A DNA stretch of 64,000 nucleotides from PALSA-243 sp049522755 (GTDB lineage Bacteria > Acidobacteriota > Terriglobia > Bryobacterales > Bryobacteraceae): the NCBI GenBank assembly GCA_049522755.1, contig JBEKNN010000001.1, forward strand, positions 40,331-104,330, written 5' to 3'. This document shows, piece by piece, positions 27,401-35,522 of this stretch (position 1 is its first letter; every line of letters begins with the position of its first letter). A program made the position numbers and the translations under genes. The notes beneath the pieces are model-generated. The model worked only from the letters and a program-made list of their open reading frames with translations, had not been told where the DNA came from and did no database searches.

Positions 27401-27634
27401 GATAATCTCTTCGAGATAGATCGCCGTCAGAGGCTCGACGTAGGTCTTATCGGCGATCTCCGGGTCGGTCATGATAGTCGCCGGATTCGAATTCACCAGC
27501 ACCACTTCGAAGCCGTCGGCGCGCAGCGCCTTCGCCGCCTGAGTGCCGGAATAATCGAACTCGCAGGCCTGGCCGATAACGATCGGGCCTGAGCCGACGA
27601 TCAGGATGCGGTGGATGTCGGTACGCCTCGGCAT
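24416..27634 (-). CDS. carB: Carbamoyl-phosphate synthase large subunit
   Basis: 1072 residues. It makes carbamoyl phosphate from bicarbonate, two ATP and ammonia delivered by CarA, for pyrimidine and arginine synthesis. Two homologous ATP-grasp halves are visible (ILIVGSGPIVIGQACEFDYS in the first and VMILGSGPNRIGQGIEFDYC in the second), and the C-terminal MGS-like allosteric domain begins at about GAVFISVNDQHKPEAVKVAR. ATG 27634 overlaps the TAA of carA by one base (TAATG), so translation is coupled; the frame upstream of it is antisense-like and was not used. Family B repeat copy 1 lies just past the stop. Confidence 0.98.
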   Translation of the reverse strand: MPRRTDIHRILIVGSGPIVIGQACEFDYSGTQAAKALRADGFEVVLVNSNPATIMTDPEIADKTYVEPLTAIYLEEIIRRERPDALLSTVGGQTGLNLSVELAENGVLDKYGVELIGAKIDAIKKAEDRLLFKDAMRKIGLETPQSKLITAVQGGLDFAAHIGYPNILRPSFTLGGTGGGIAYNQEDLEEILERGLALSPVHEVLMEESALGWKEYELEVMRDLADNCIIVCSIENFDPMGVHTGDSITVAPAQTLTDREYQMMRDGALKCLREIGVDTGGSNVQFAINPADGRMVIIEMNPRVSRSSALASKATGFPIAKIAAKLAVGYRLDEIRNDITLKTPACFEPTIDYVVAKIPKWAFEKFPGADQTLGTQMKSVGEVMAIGRTFKEALWKGIRSLETGKAFGSEKFDKNLIVNKLVTPTPDRLGYIRYALANGYGVEEIHELTSIDRWFLEQMKEVIDYEAELGKTTLEAASKETFRRAKRYGISDVQLARSWGSDEIAVRTRRKELGVRAVFSRVDTCAAEFESFTPYLYSNYESVCEADPGTGKKVMILGSGPNRIGQGIEFDYCCCHASFALQEMGVESIMVNCNPETVSTDYDTSDRLYFEPLTLENVLNICDTEKPDGVIVQFGGQTPLNLALPLKRLGVPIIGTDPADIDLAEDRKLFGKLLDDLAIPSPANGTATSAEEACAVAQRIGYPVLVRPSYVLGGRAMVIAYDEEMVRQYMREAVTFSQDRPVLVDRFLENATEVDVDALADSDGEVLIAGIMEHIEEAGVHSGDSSCVLPAQSLAQQTLATIEDYTIRLAKALRVIGLMNVQYAIQNGVVYVLEVNPRASRTVPYVSKATGVALPKIAVGLMWGRKLADYGLPSGKLTAPQPFVKSPVFPFNKFPGVDPALGPEMRSTGEVMGVGENFGEAFLKAQISAGNPLPEKGAVFISVNDQHKPEAVKVARRFADLGFQLVATRATAAAIRAAGLQCKTVLKVNEGRPNAVDLLKAGEVQLAIYTTTGAPAFHDEKAIRRSAVTYRVPCITTMSGAHAAADAVAARKRDPIRVWSLQEIHGAKGTGA

Positions 27635-28824
27635 TACTTCCGCTCTCTCAAAGGCGTCGCCGAGATCGCCGGGTTGACAGACGAAAGCGTCTGTCCCACG
27701 TTGGCTCCGCTCATGAGTTGGACGAAGTCGTCGAAGAGATAGTGAGAATCGTGCGGACCAGGCGCCGCCTCGGGGTGGTATTGCACGCAAAACACCGGGT
27801 GACTGCGGTGTTGGAAGCCCTCGAGGGTCTGGTCGTTGAGATTGACGTGGGTGATGTCGATATCGTTGAGGTTGAGCGAATCGGGGTCCACTGCGAAGCC
27901 GTGATTATGCGAAGTGATTTCGACGCGCTTTGTGACCTCATTGCGCACCGGATGGTTCGCGCCGCGATGCCCGAACTTCAGTTTGTAGGTCTTGCCGCCG
28001 CAGGCGAGGCCTAGCAACTGATGGCCCAGGCAGATGCCGAAGATGGGCTTTTTGCCGATGAGCTTGCGAATATTCGCCACCTGCGGCTGCAGCGGTTCGG
28101 GGTCGCCCGGCCCGTTGGAAAGGAAGATGCCGTCGGGGTTGAGCGCTAGCACGTCTTCGGCCGAAGTGAGCGCCGGAACCACGGTCACGCGGCAGCCGGA
28201 GTGAACCAGGCGCCGCAGAATATTGAGCTTGATGCCGTAATCGTAGGCCACCACATGATGGCGGATTTCCCGGGCGCGGCCAGTGAGGTCCGAGGGCGAG
28301 CAAGGCTCCACGGATTTCGTCCATTCGTAGCGCTCGCGGGTGCTGACGCGGCTCGCCAGGTCGAGGCCGGTCATGGTGGGAATGCCGCGGGCTTTTTCGA
28401 CGAGCTTCTGCGCGTCGGGTTCGGTGGACGAAAGCACGCCGCGCATCACGCCGCGGGTGCGCAGATGCCGGACGAGCGCGCGCGTATCCAGATCGGAAAT
28501 CACCGGGATTCCGCTATGGCCAAGGAAACTGTTAGCCTCTTCGTCGGAGCGCCAGTTGCTTGCGATATGCGAAAACTCGCGCACCGCCAGCCCTTCGATG
28601 TAAGGCCGCGAGGCTTCGTTATCGTCGCGGCTGGTACCATAATTGCCGATCTGCGGGTTGGTGAGCACCACGATCTGGCCGGAGTAGGACGGGTCTGTGA
28701 AGACTTCCTGATAGCCGGTGAGCGCGGTGTTGAAAACCACTTCGCCGGACCGTTCCGTGGGCGCGCCAAAACTGCGGCCTTCGAAGACAGAGCCGTCCTC
28801 CAGGGCGAGCGTTGCAGGGTGCAA
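27634..28824 (-). CDS. carA: Carbamoyl-phosphate synthase small (glutaminase) subunit
   Basis: 396 residues from a TTG start (28824), with GGAGGA about 8 bases upstream. N-terminal CPSase_sm domain (LALEDGSVFEGRSFGAPTER, FNTALTGYQEVFTDPSY), then a class I glutamine amidotransferase with nucleophile Cys in FGICLGHQLLG and the His/Glu pair in QYHPEAAPGP. It releases ammonia from glutamine for CarB. The last ~20 residues (after FVQLM) come from a family A palindrome at 27671-27699 and have no counterpart I know in CarA proteins. A 33-codon frame precedes the start. Confidence 0.97.
   Translation of the reverse strand: MHPATLALEDGSVFEGRSFGAPTERSGEVVFNTALTGYQEVFTDPSYSGQIVVLTNPQIGNYGTSRDDNEASRPYIEGLAVREFSHIASNWRSDEEANSFLGHSGIPVISDLDTRALVRHLRTRGVMRGVLSSTEPDAQKLVEKARGIPTMTGLDLASRVSTRERYEWTKSVEPCSPSDLTGRAREIRHHVVAYDYGIKLNILRRLVHSGCRVTVVPALTSAEDVLALNPDGIFLSNGPGDPEPLQPQVANIRKLIGKKPIFGICLGHQLLGLACGGKTYKLKFGHRGANHPVRNEVTKRVEITSHNHGFAVDPDSLNLNDIDITHVNLNDQTLEGFQHRSHPVFCVQYHPEAAPGPHDSHYLFDDFVQLMSGANVGQTLSSVNPAISATPLRERK
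27671..27699 (-). repeat. Family A palindromic hairpin, copy 4, inside carA
   Basis: On the minus strand GTGGGACAGACGCTTTCGTC then TGTCAACCC. It is identical over 29 bases to the copy at 46253-46281. It is translated as VGQTLSSVNP, residues 376-385 of CarA. Confidence 0.85.
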
Positions 28825-28825
28825 G

Positions 28826-28927
28826 TTAGGCTGTTCCTCCGTGGGAGTGGATAACTTTCAGTTTAGCAGGAACCGGGAAAAGACGCGGCATGCCACACCG
28901 GGTGCGTAAAACGTTTTCGGGAACCAT
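28826..28927 (-). CDS. Possible 33-codon leader peptide before carA
   Basis: ATG 28927, preceded by AAGGAGAC, begins MVPENVLRTRCGMPRLFPVP and ends in HSHGGTA with TAA one base before the carA TTG. The carA ribosome-binding site GGAGGA is inside it, so ribosomes finishing this frame could re-initiate on carA. It is not rich in one amino acid, so classical attenuation is not obvious. Could be chance. Confidence 0.3.
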   Translation of the reverse strand: MVPENVLRTRCGMPRLFPVPAKLKVIHSHGGTA

Positions 28928-29149
28928 GTTGTAAGTCTCCTTGGGGTTCAGCTTCTTGGGATGGGCACGGGCTGGTAGTTGTTCCGAAACTGGGCGCAAG
29001 CTGACAGCGACCCATCCAGCGCCGTGTGGGCATCGCGGAGCATAGCGCGCGATCCAAACTTCCCTCGGGTTGGTCGAGCGCCCGATGGGCTTCTGCAAGG
29101 GCCATGCCCCGAGCATCGCGCATCGCCCGGCGCAGAGTAAGATTCTTCC

Positions 29150-29440
29150 TGGCAGCGAACCCGATGGAGATTGGGCCACCGACAACCTCTTTCCAAATGT
29201 GTCTGCCCAATGGGCCGTAGGTGTAAGTCGTGGTTGCGCTGCTCGCCGTCGACATTACCAGCCGACTTTCAATATCCCAACTGTAAGCTGGCGATTGCGG
29301 GTTGCCGTTGGCGTTCAGCGCCAGCGTCGCATTCGCGAGTTCGGCAATCTGCCGGGCAAGAGACGGCCCTCGCGTTCGTCTGCCGGTTCCGCATGTCGTA
29401 AGTATACCCGCCGCAGTATCATAGGACCATGCGTTGGGTG
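29150..29440 (-). pseudogene. RHS/YD-repeat protein scar
   Basis: Short, frame-broken pieces of an RHS-repeat protein. One frame reads WSYDTAAG; the next reads YTYDMRNRQTNAR; the first again reads ALNANGNPQSPAYSWDIESR and TTTYTYGPLGRHIWKEV, which is the typical YD-repeat pattern. At least two frameshifts separate them and neither end is complete. RHS proteins are large secreted toxins or adhesins; this is a remnant between carA and the CAP-domain gene. Confidence 0.6.
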
Positions 29441-29875
29441 ATGCTCCTCGTTTTCGCAATTGCGCCCAACATGGCCGATGAAATGGTGGCCGCGCACAAT
29501 GCCGTCCGCGCCAGGCTTCACCTGCCGTCGCTTGTCTGGTCGGAAAAGCTCGCCAAAGCCGCGCAGGAATGGGCCCATACGCTGATCAAGAATGGCGCGT
29601 TCTACCATCCCGCGAACTTGCCCTGGGGACAGAACCTCTACGATGTTACCGGCGGCGAACTCCTGCCCGAGCAGATCGTCAAGGGATGGGCCGCGGAAGC
29701 CTCGAATTACAACTACCGGACCAACCAGTGCACCGGCATGTGCGGCCATTACACGCAGCTTGTGTGGCGCGACACCAGGGAAGTGGGCTGCGCCGTGGCG
29801 CGCGGCGGAAATCGCGAAGTGTGGGTATGCAATTACTCGCCGCCTGGAAATTACGTTGGCCAGCGGCCTTACTGA
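29429..29875 (+). CDS. CAP/SCP-domain secreted protein
   Basis: 148 residues with a short signal peptide (MRWVMLLVFAIAPNMA). It is a full CAP (cysteine-rich secretory, PR-1) domain: AAHNAVRARLHLPSLVWSEK, AAQEWAHTLIKNGAFYHP, then the family signatures CGHYTQLVWRDTREVGCAVA and VWVCNYSPPGNYVGQRPY. The His/Glu cleft residues of the family appear present. Bacterial CAP proteins are exported and of unclear function. It meets the TPR membrane gene tail-to-tail across a long inverted repeat. Confidence 0.92.
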   Translation: MRWVMLLVFAIAPNMADEMVAAHNAVRARLHLPSLVWSEKLAKAAQEWAHTLIKNGAFYHPANLPWGQNLYDVTGGELLPEQIVKGWAAEASNYNYRTNQCTGMCGHYTQLVWRDTREVGCAVARGGNREVWVCNYSPPGNYVGQRPY

Positions 29876-29885
29876 GGGGTCGCTT

Positions 29886-29992
29886 TTCGACGCAGAGACG
29901 CTAAGACGCAGAGGCAATGCGGAGAACACTTAAACAGAATGAGGCTTTTCTTCTCTGCGCCGATCTCCGCGTCTCAGCGTCTCTGCGTCGAA
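29886..29992. repeat. Long inverted repeat between convergent genes
   Basis: Left arm 29886-29913 (TTCGACGCAGAGACGCTAAG then ACGCAGAG) and right arm 29965-29992 match as inverted copies at about 26 of 28 positions, with ~50 bases between. It can end transcripts from both sides. The right arm holds the last codons and stop of the TPR gene (STQRR). Confidence 0.75.
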
Positions 29993-31989
29993 GCCCTCCC
30001 CGCCAGCTTCTTCTGCTGCTGCGCATACACCAAGTTATTTCGCGCCAGCTGCAAATCCGGCTGCAGCCGCACCGCTTCGGCGGCGGCCGCGATGGCCGCG
30101 TCCCACTCGCCCATGTCCATGTGAGCCGCGGCAATGTTGTTGTATGCCAGGGCGTATCCGGGCCGCAGCTTCAAGGCCTGTTCGGCGGCCCGGATGCAAT
30201 CGCGAAAGCGCCCCGCCCGGTCGTACGCCAGCGAGAGATTCAGATAGTTGTCGGCTGTCGGCGCCAGTTTGACCGCGGCCTCCGCGACGGCCGCCGGATC
30301 GGGCAGCGCCTCGGCGATCGCCTGCCCGTTCAGGAAGCGCAGCGCGGTTACATCGCCGGGCGCCATCTGCAGCGTGTCGGCCGCGAGCTCTTTCGCCGCC
30401 GGCTGCATTCCGGTGTCCCAGTAGGCCTGCATCAGCGCATAGCGCGGGTCCAGGTAGTCGCGGTTGCGGACAATCGCGGTCTGGAATTGCGCAATGGCTT
30501 CACGCAGCCGCCCCCGCGTCACCAGCCACCGGCCGTAATAAAAGTTGGGCTGCGCGTCGCCCGGCGCAAGCTGCATGGCGCGGAAGAAGTGCGCTTCGGC
30601 GTCCGCGTCCCGATGCAGGTCGCCGTAAGCGATGCCCAGGTTGATTTCCAGAATGAAGTAGTTGGGCGTATATTGCAAAGCCCGCTCAAAGTAATTCAGA
30701 GCCTCGGGCGTCCGGCCACTCGACATCAGCGTCAGCCCGTAGTTCATCAACCCGCGGCCGTTGTGCGGGCTCTTGATCGTCACATCTCGCCAAAGCGTTG
30801 GCTCGCTGCGCCACACTTCGTTGCGCACGTGCGTGCCCCACGCGCAGGCCGCCAGAATCGCCGCGGCGCACCCAATTGCCACGGGCATTCTTGCATGTAG
30901 TCTGCGCATTGCCAGGGCCGCGCACCAGCTCACCGCCAGCGCCAGTCCCACAAACGGAAAGTACATCCGGTGATCGTTCTCCAATTCCGACAGCCGGTAA
31001 ACCGAAGTGGGAATCAGCGCCAGCAGAAACCATGCCAGGCCGAACGCCGCCGGCCGCAGGTTCTCGCGCCTGGCCGCCGCATAGATGGCCCCGATCAGCG
31101 CCAGCACGAACGCCACCCCCGCGAGGCCCTGCACGCCAAAGATGGTTGAGAAAGCTGTCTGATCCGAATCGGCCGTCAGCGCCACCGGCGCGAAGAACAT
31201 CAGAAAATAGTGCAGCGCCACCCAGGGCTGCGTCACCAGGTAATCGTGCTCGGAAATAATGCCCGGCGTGAATGTCGCGGGCATCATCCGCGTTTGCAGC
31301 CATAGCATCAGCCCCACCACCACAATCGACGGCGCGCATCGCAGCAGCGCCCGGCCCACATGACGTTCCTCGAACAGGACCACGTACGCCAGCAAAATCG
31401 CCGGGAAAATGGCGGCCGGCTGCTTGGTGATCAACGCCAGCGCCAGCGGCAGCAGGTAAATGCCGAACCGCCGCAACCGCGGAGCCAGCGCATAGACCGT
31501 CAGCGCCGCCACCACCAGCAATGTGGAATAGAGATCGCCGCGCTGAATCACATAGTTCACCGTCTCCGCCATCGCGGGATGCAATCCATACAGCGCCACC
31601 GCGAAGAGCGCGGCCCAATCGGTCCATGGCTCTTCTGAGGCGAGTCGCAAAATGTGGCGGAACAGCGCCAGCATCAGCGCCAGTTGAACCAGGTACCACA
31701 GAAACGCATCCAGGTGGAAGTAGAACGGCTTCAATCCGGAGCCCAGCCAATAATCGATGGCCAGCGATAGCGTCACCAGCGGACGGTAGGTGCGATTGGC
31801 GGGCAATACGCTGAACGTCGAGGGGTCGGTGAAGAAGAGCTTCGCATTGTGCAGGCTGCGGATATAAGGATTGTTGTTGACGGTATGAAAATCGTCGAAG
31901 TGGAAGCCGTTTTGAAAATGGTTGGAATATGCGAGCCCGACTGCCAGCAGAAGCAGCAGCGCGGCCACGCGAATCCCCTTGTGCGCCAT
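29974..31989 (-). CDS. Polytopic membrane protein with C-terminal TPR domain (TMTC-like)
   Basis: 671 residues. About 11 membrane segments fill residues ~8-400, starting with MAHKGIRVAALLLLLAVGLA. The first outer loop has NGFHFDDFHTVNNNPYIRSL, whose Asp pair resembles the catalytic acidic motif of GT-C glycosyltransferases (PMT/TMTC). The C-terminal third has five or so TPR units (NYGLTLMSSGRTPEALNYFE, NYFILEINLGIAYGDLHRDA, AYNNIAAAHMDMGEWDAAI). It may transfer mannose or another lipid-linked sugar to exported proteins. No partner gene is adjacent. The last residues come from the inverted repeat. Confidence 0.8.
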   Translation of the reverse strand: MAHKGIRVAALLLLLAVGLAYSNHFQNGFHFDDFHTVNNNPYIRSLHNAKLFFTDPSTFSVLPANRTYRPLVTLSLAIDYWLGSGLKPFYFHLDAFLWYLVQLALMLALFRHILRLASEEPWTDWAALFAVALYGLHPAMAETVNYVIQRGDLYSTLLVVAALTVYALAPRLRRFGIYLLPLALALITKQPAAIFPAILLAYVVLFEERHVGRALLRCAPSIVVVGLMLWLQTRMMPATFTPGIISEHDYLVTQPWVALHYFLMFFAPVALTADSDQTAFSTIFGVQGLAGVAFVLALIGAIYAAARRENLRPAAFGLAWFLLALIPTSVYRLSELENDHRMYFPFVGLALAVSWCAALAMRRLHARMPVAIGCAAAILAACAWGTHVRNEVWRSEPTLWRDVTIKSPHNGRGLMNYGLTLMSSGRTPEALNYFERALQYTPNYFILEINLGIAYGDLHRDADAEAHFFRAMQLAPGDAQPNFYYGRWLVTRGRLREAIAQFQTAIVRNRDYLDPRYALMQAYWDTGMQPAAKELAADTLQMAPGDVTALRFLNGQAIAEALPDPAAVAEAAVKLAPTADNYLNLSLAYDRAGRFRDCIRAAEQALKLRPGYALAYNNIAAAHMDMGEWDAAIAAAAEAVRLQPDLQLARNNLVYAQQQKKLAGRASTQRR

Positions 31990-32035
31990 AAGACTAATTT
32001 GGCATAGCGCCCGTTTCTATGACAAAGTATTGGTC

Positions 32036-33007
32036 ATGATGTTCACCAGTCGCGTTATTCTGGCAGCTTGTTGCGTGGCTTGTTCCGGAGCCGGCGCCGC
32101 CTCCGCTCAAGTCAAGATTACTCCCGGACCCGAGAAGATCGCCATCGAAATTCACGGCCGGCCTTACAGCGATTTCTACATCGCCGGCGGCGATTTGATG
32201 AAGCCCGTCCTGTGGCCCATCCTCGCCGCGACCGGAACCTATGTCACCCGCGCGTGGCCCATGGCAGACGTGCCTGAAGAAGCCGACGGACCTAAGGACC
32301 ACATTCACCAGCGCGGCATCTGGTTCGCTCACGATAGCGTCAACGGCAGCGATTTTTGGAACTCGTACACCGCCAAGAACCGCGGCAAAATCACCCTCAA
32401 GAAAGTGGGCGAGATCAAGAGCGGGAAGGACCGCGGCTCCCTGGCCGCCACATTCGAATGGACCGATAAGGACGGCAAGCCCACCCTCACCGAATCGCGC
32501 GCGATTACCTTTTACGATCAGCCGGATCTGCGGACCATCGATTTCGACATCACGCTCACCGCCATTGACAAGGTGACGTTCGGCGACGGCAAGGACGGCG
32601 TTTTCGGCATGCGTCTGCGTCCGGTGCTGCAAGAGGACAAGGGCACGGGCCACATCTCTAACGCGGACGGCCTCGAAACCGAAAAGCAGGTGTGGGGCAA
32701 GCCCTCGAACTGGTGCGATTATTCCGGCGAAATCAACGGCGAGAAGGTGGGAATCGCCATGCTGGACAACCCTGCCAATCCGAGCCACCCGGTGCGCTGG
32801 CACGTGCGCGCGTACGGTCTGTTTGCGGCCAATCCGTTTGGACTATCGGTCTTCACCAACGACAAATCGCAGGATGGGTCGATCAGCCTCGATCCGGGCA
32901 AGAGCCTGCGCTTCCGCTATCGCGTTATCGTGCATCCCGGCAATGCGAAGAGCGCCGATATAGCGGGACAGTGGACGAAGTACGTCGGGCTCAGTGCGCG
33001 GAAGTAA
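32036..33007 (+). CDS. Exported PmoA-like protein (DUF6807 type)
   Basis: 323 residues. Signal peptide MMFTSRVILAACCVACSGAGAASAQ. The body shows the family pattern KPVLWPILAATGTYVTRAWP, DHIHQRGIWFAHDSVNGSDFW (His/His/Asp), GLETEKQVWGKPSNWCDYSG and the ending SLRFRYRVIVHPGNA. It is named for a distant resemblance to methane-oxygenase PmoA but is a beta-sandwich protein common in Acidobacteriota and Planctomycetes, function unknown. ATG 32036 is the only start that keeps the signal peptide. The divergent neighbour is the TPR membrane gene. Confidence 0.8.
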   Translation: MMFTSRVILAACCVACSGAGAASAQVKITPGPEKIAIEIHGRPYSDFYIAGGDLMKPVLWPILAATGTYVTRAWPMADVPEEADGPKDHIHQRGIWFAHDSVNGSDFWNSYTAKNRGKITLKKVGEIKSGKDRGSLAATFEWTDKDGKPTLTESRAITFYDQPDLRTIDFDITLTAIDKVTFGDGKDGVFGMRLRPVLQEDKGTGHISNADGLETEKQVWGKPSNWCDYSGEINGEKVGIAMLDNPANPSHPVRWHVRAYGLFAANPFGLSVFTNDKSQDGSISLDPGKSLRFRYRVIVHPGNAKSADIAGQWTKYVGLSARK

Positions 33008-33150
33008 TCGCGAGAGTGGCGCGGGGCGGTTGGTTTGGCTTAGGGGCCTGCGAAGAATCTCGTCTAATTCCAATGGGTCATTGCGAAACCGCTCCGATCG
33101 GAGCCACGACCGTAAGGGAGTGAAAAGCCCCAAATAACACGGCCGCAATA

Positions 33151-33933
33151 CTAGTGGGAGGAAGAAGAGGAAGTAACTACCGGAGCAGCCGCCGGTTCAT
33201 CCTTGTGCTTGCGGTTTTTGTACCATTGCTTCACGTCCGGCCAGAACTCCTTGAGCACGTTGGAAAGTGCATCGGTTCCGCAGTCGATGAGCAGCCGCTG
33301 GCCGGTGGCGGATGCGGAGCGGCCATCGGGATAATACGCATTTCCGATGGAAGCGTTAATCGCGTTGCCTCCCCACTCGGAAAAATTGAAGCTCTTATTG
33401 CCTGTATCCATTCTCGCCACCATGATGCTCTCCAACGCATACAGCACGCGGTGTTTCTTGGTTCCTCCTGTACTTCCCAGCCGGAAATAGCGCGGGTCTT
33501 GATGAATCAGCGACGGCACGATTCCCTCAGTCATCATATTGCCGATGATTTGATCGCCCGACGATGTGCCGAAGCGCCGGAAGTAACCCGCGGTACCCTG
33601 CCCGAACGACGGATTCGAGTTTTCGAGCTGGTAGAGTCCGGCGAACAGGCCGCCGGTGAGGTACGCGGGCCAGTCGAATGAATCCTTCAACGCGATCTTC
33701 AATTTCTGCTTGGCCGTGATGCGTTTGAAAGGTATGGAGTTTTCCGTCGTCCGATAGTTCGGAAGGACGCCAAAAACCCGCTTGTCCTCGGGGGCCTGCA
33801 CGGATGAATCGTCTTGCTTCGGCTTTTGGACCGGGGGCTGTACAGGTGCGGGCGGTTGCACAGGGCTATCCTGCGCGAATACCGCGGATCCACAGAGCAG
33901 GCATAGTGCTACAGCTTGTGCGAGACGAAGCAT
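33151..33933 (-). CDS. Exported hypothetical protein (260 aa)
   Basis: Signal peptide MLRLAQAVALCLLCGSAVFAQ, a Pro/Gln linker (QPPAPVQPPVQKPKQDD), then a conserved-looking domain with RVFGVLPNYRTTENSIPF, AYLTGGLFAGLYQLENSNPS, FGQGTAGYFRRFGTSSGDQI and HQDPRYFRLGSTGG. I recognise this as a widespread acidobacterial exported family but know no function. The C terminus is a KNRKHKDEPAAAPVV tail ending in a Ser run. It is tail-to-tail with the PmoA-like gene. Confidence 0.7.
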   Translation of the reverse strand: MLRLAQAVALCLLCGSAVFAQDSPVQPPAPVQPPVQKPKQDDSSVQAPEDKRVFGVLPNYRTTENSIPFKRITAKQKLKIALKDSFDWPAYLTGGLFAGLYQLENSNPSFGQGTAGYFRRFGTSSGDQIIGNMMTEGIVPSLIHQDPRYFRLGSTGGTKKHRVLYALESIMVARMDTGNKSFNFSEWGGNAINASIGNAYYPDGRSASATGQRLLIDCGTDALSNVLKEFWPDVKQWYKNRKHKDEPAAAPVVTSSSSSH

Positions 33934-34652
33934 GTTGCTTGATAGATGAGCGATTACGGTATCCGGTTTCTAGCGATTTGATTCAAAATCCTGGCGCAGT
34001 CAAGAATTTGCAACTACCTTTCGATTATACAACCAGGCGGCCTTCAAGACGGCGGCCCGCAAGTAGAGATTTCGGCCACGCTATTCGACTTACGGCCGCT
34101 TCAGCCGACCGGATAGTATTGAATAGTCCGTAGTTATGCGTCGTGAGACTGGCGCCACGCGACCGCCGGTCTGTGCGCGATTGCTTCGATCGGCCATCCG
34201 TAGCTATTTAACTCCGCGGTCACGGCGGATGCATATATGCACCTACATCTTGCTATAGCTCAATAGGGCTATCTTGGTGGTACGGCGAAGAAGTGACCAA
34301 CCGGCTTTCCGGAGAATTTGCACGCGGCGCCAACAAGCGTGACCCGCGCGGCAAGTATGTCGTGTACGATTCATAACATTCGCTAACGACTCCGCGCGTA
34401 AGCCCGGCACAGTCGCGTTTTCTGCGTTTTCTGCGTTTTTGACATGGGGTATTTTCTCAGTCACAGATTTTTAAAAATATTTTTTGAACATTCTAAATCA
34501 CTTACGCTTCGCCGTTCCGACCCACCGTAAACTCGTCTGCTAGTCTCATGGTCGAGATTTGCCATGACACCGAACTACCAACTCACAACCAGATTCGTTA
34601 ACTACAAACACACCACTAACCAGCGCCCGGGCGTTAACTCAGAGGCCGTCCT
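33934..34652. other. AT-richer intergenic region before the recombinase gene
   Basis: About 700 bases with no recognisable gene. Composition is AT-richer than the rest of the window, most strongly at 34430-34640 (TTTTTAAAAATATTTTTTG near 34470). It contains the perfect palindrome TGCATATATGCA at 34230-34241 and a tandem TTTTCTGCG repeat near 34419-34440. The change in composition fits acquired DNA or a recombination site for the following gene. Confidence 0.45.
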
Positions 34653-35522
34653 ATGACTCCTCTGTCTCCGCTTCTCCAGCGCTTTTCCGAACACATGCAG
34701 GCGCGCCACCTCGCGCCGGCCACACAACGAAGCTATATCCACTACGTAACCAAGTTCGCCCGTTATCACGGACGCGATCCCGAGTTACTCGATCCCGACG
34801 CCGTCCGCCAATACCAGCTCTACCTGCTCCAGGAGCGCGGTCAGTCCGCCGATAGCGTGAATACATTCATTTCCGCTGTCCGGTTCCTCTATCTCGAGAC
34901 ACTCAAGATGCCTTGGAAGAAGGAAGTTTTCGTCCGCACCGCGGCGAAGAAGAAGCGTGCGGCCACGTTGATTCCGTCCGACATCCGCAGCCTCTTCGAA
35001 CACGTCATCGGCATCAAGCATCGCGCCGCGTTGATGCTCTGCTACGGAGCCGGCCTGACCGCCTCCGAAGCGGTCGCCGTAAAGATAGCCAACATCGACA
35101 GCCGGAGCTTGCTGCTGCGCGTCGAACACCGCAGCAGCGCTAAAGACCGCTACGTTCCGCTATCCCCCATCCTATTGGAGGTGTTGCGCACTTATTGGCT
35201 GATCGCGCGCCCCGCCGGCCCGTGGCTGTTCCCGTCCTGGCGCGCCGCACGCCACATCGGCGCCGGTCTCCTGCGGCGCGCCTGCAAAGAAGCCTGGCAA
35301 CTTGCCAACCTGCCCCATCCGGTGAGCCCACGCATGCTTCGCCAGAGCTTCGCCAGTTGCCTGATCGAAAAAAAGGTGGACCAGCGCGTGGTCCAGGCCA
35401 TTCTTGGCCATGGCTCTTTGGATCCCCCGGCCAAGATCGACCCCAAGGCTAGCCCTCTCGATCAACTGCTGATAGGAACCCGGAGAAAGGCCAGCACGAT
35501 TAAGTTTCCCAAGCCCGATTAA
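34653..35522 (+). CDS. Tyrosine-recombinase fold protein lacking most catalytic residues
   Basis: 289 residues: an N-terminal SAM-like core-binding domain (FSEHMQARHLAPATQRSYIH to about 95), then a XerC/integrase catalytic fold (about 105-265). Aligning by eye with the family: first Arg replaced (YGAGLTASEA, T136 where YGxGLRxSE is expected); Lys kept (SAKDRYVPL, K164); His of HxxR replaced by R227 while R230 is kept (SPRMLRQSFASCL); LGH His kept (H253); nucleophilic Tyr replaced by I262 (PPAKIDPKAS for ARYTHV). Strand exchange should be impossible. The frame and codon use are intact, so it may be a DNA-binding protein under selection. No partner gene is seen. Confidence 0.8.
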   Translation: MTPLSPLLQRFSEHMQARHLAPATQRSYIHYVTKFARYHGRDPELLDPDAVRQYQLYLLQERGQSADSVNTFISAVRFLYLETLKMPWKKEVFVRTAAKKKRAATLIPSDIRSLFEHVIGIKHRAALMLCYGAGLTASEAVAVKIANIDSRSLLLRVEHRSSAKDRYVPLSPILLEVLRTYWLIARPAGPWLFPSWRAARHIGAGLLRRACKEAWQLANLPHPVSPRMLRQSFASCLIEKKVDQRVVQAILGHGSLDPPAKIDPKASPLDQLLIGTRRKASTIKFPKPD

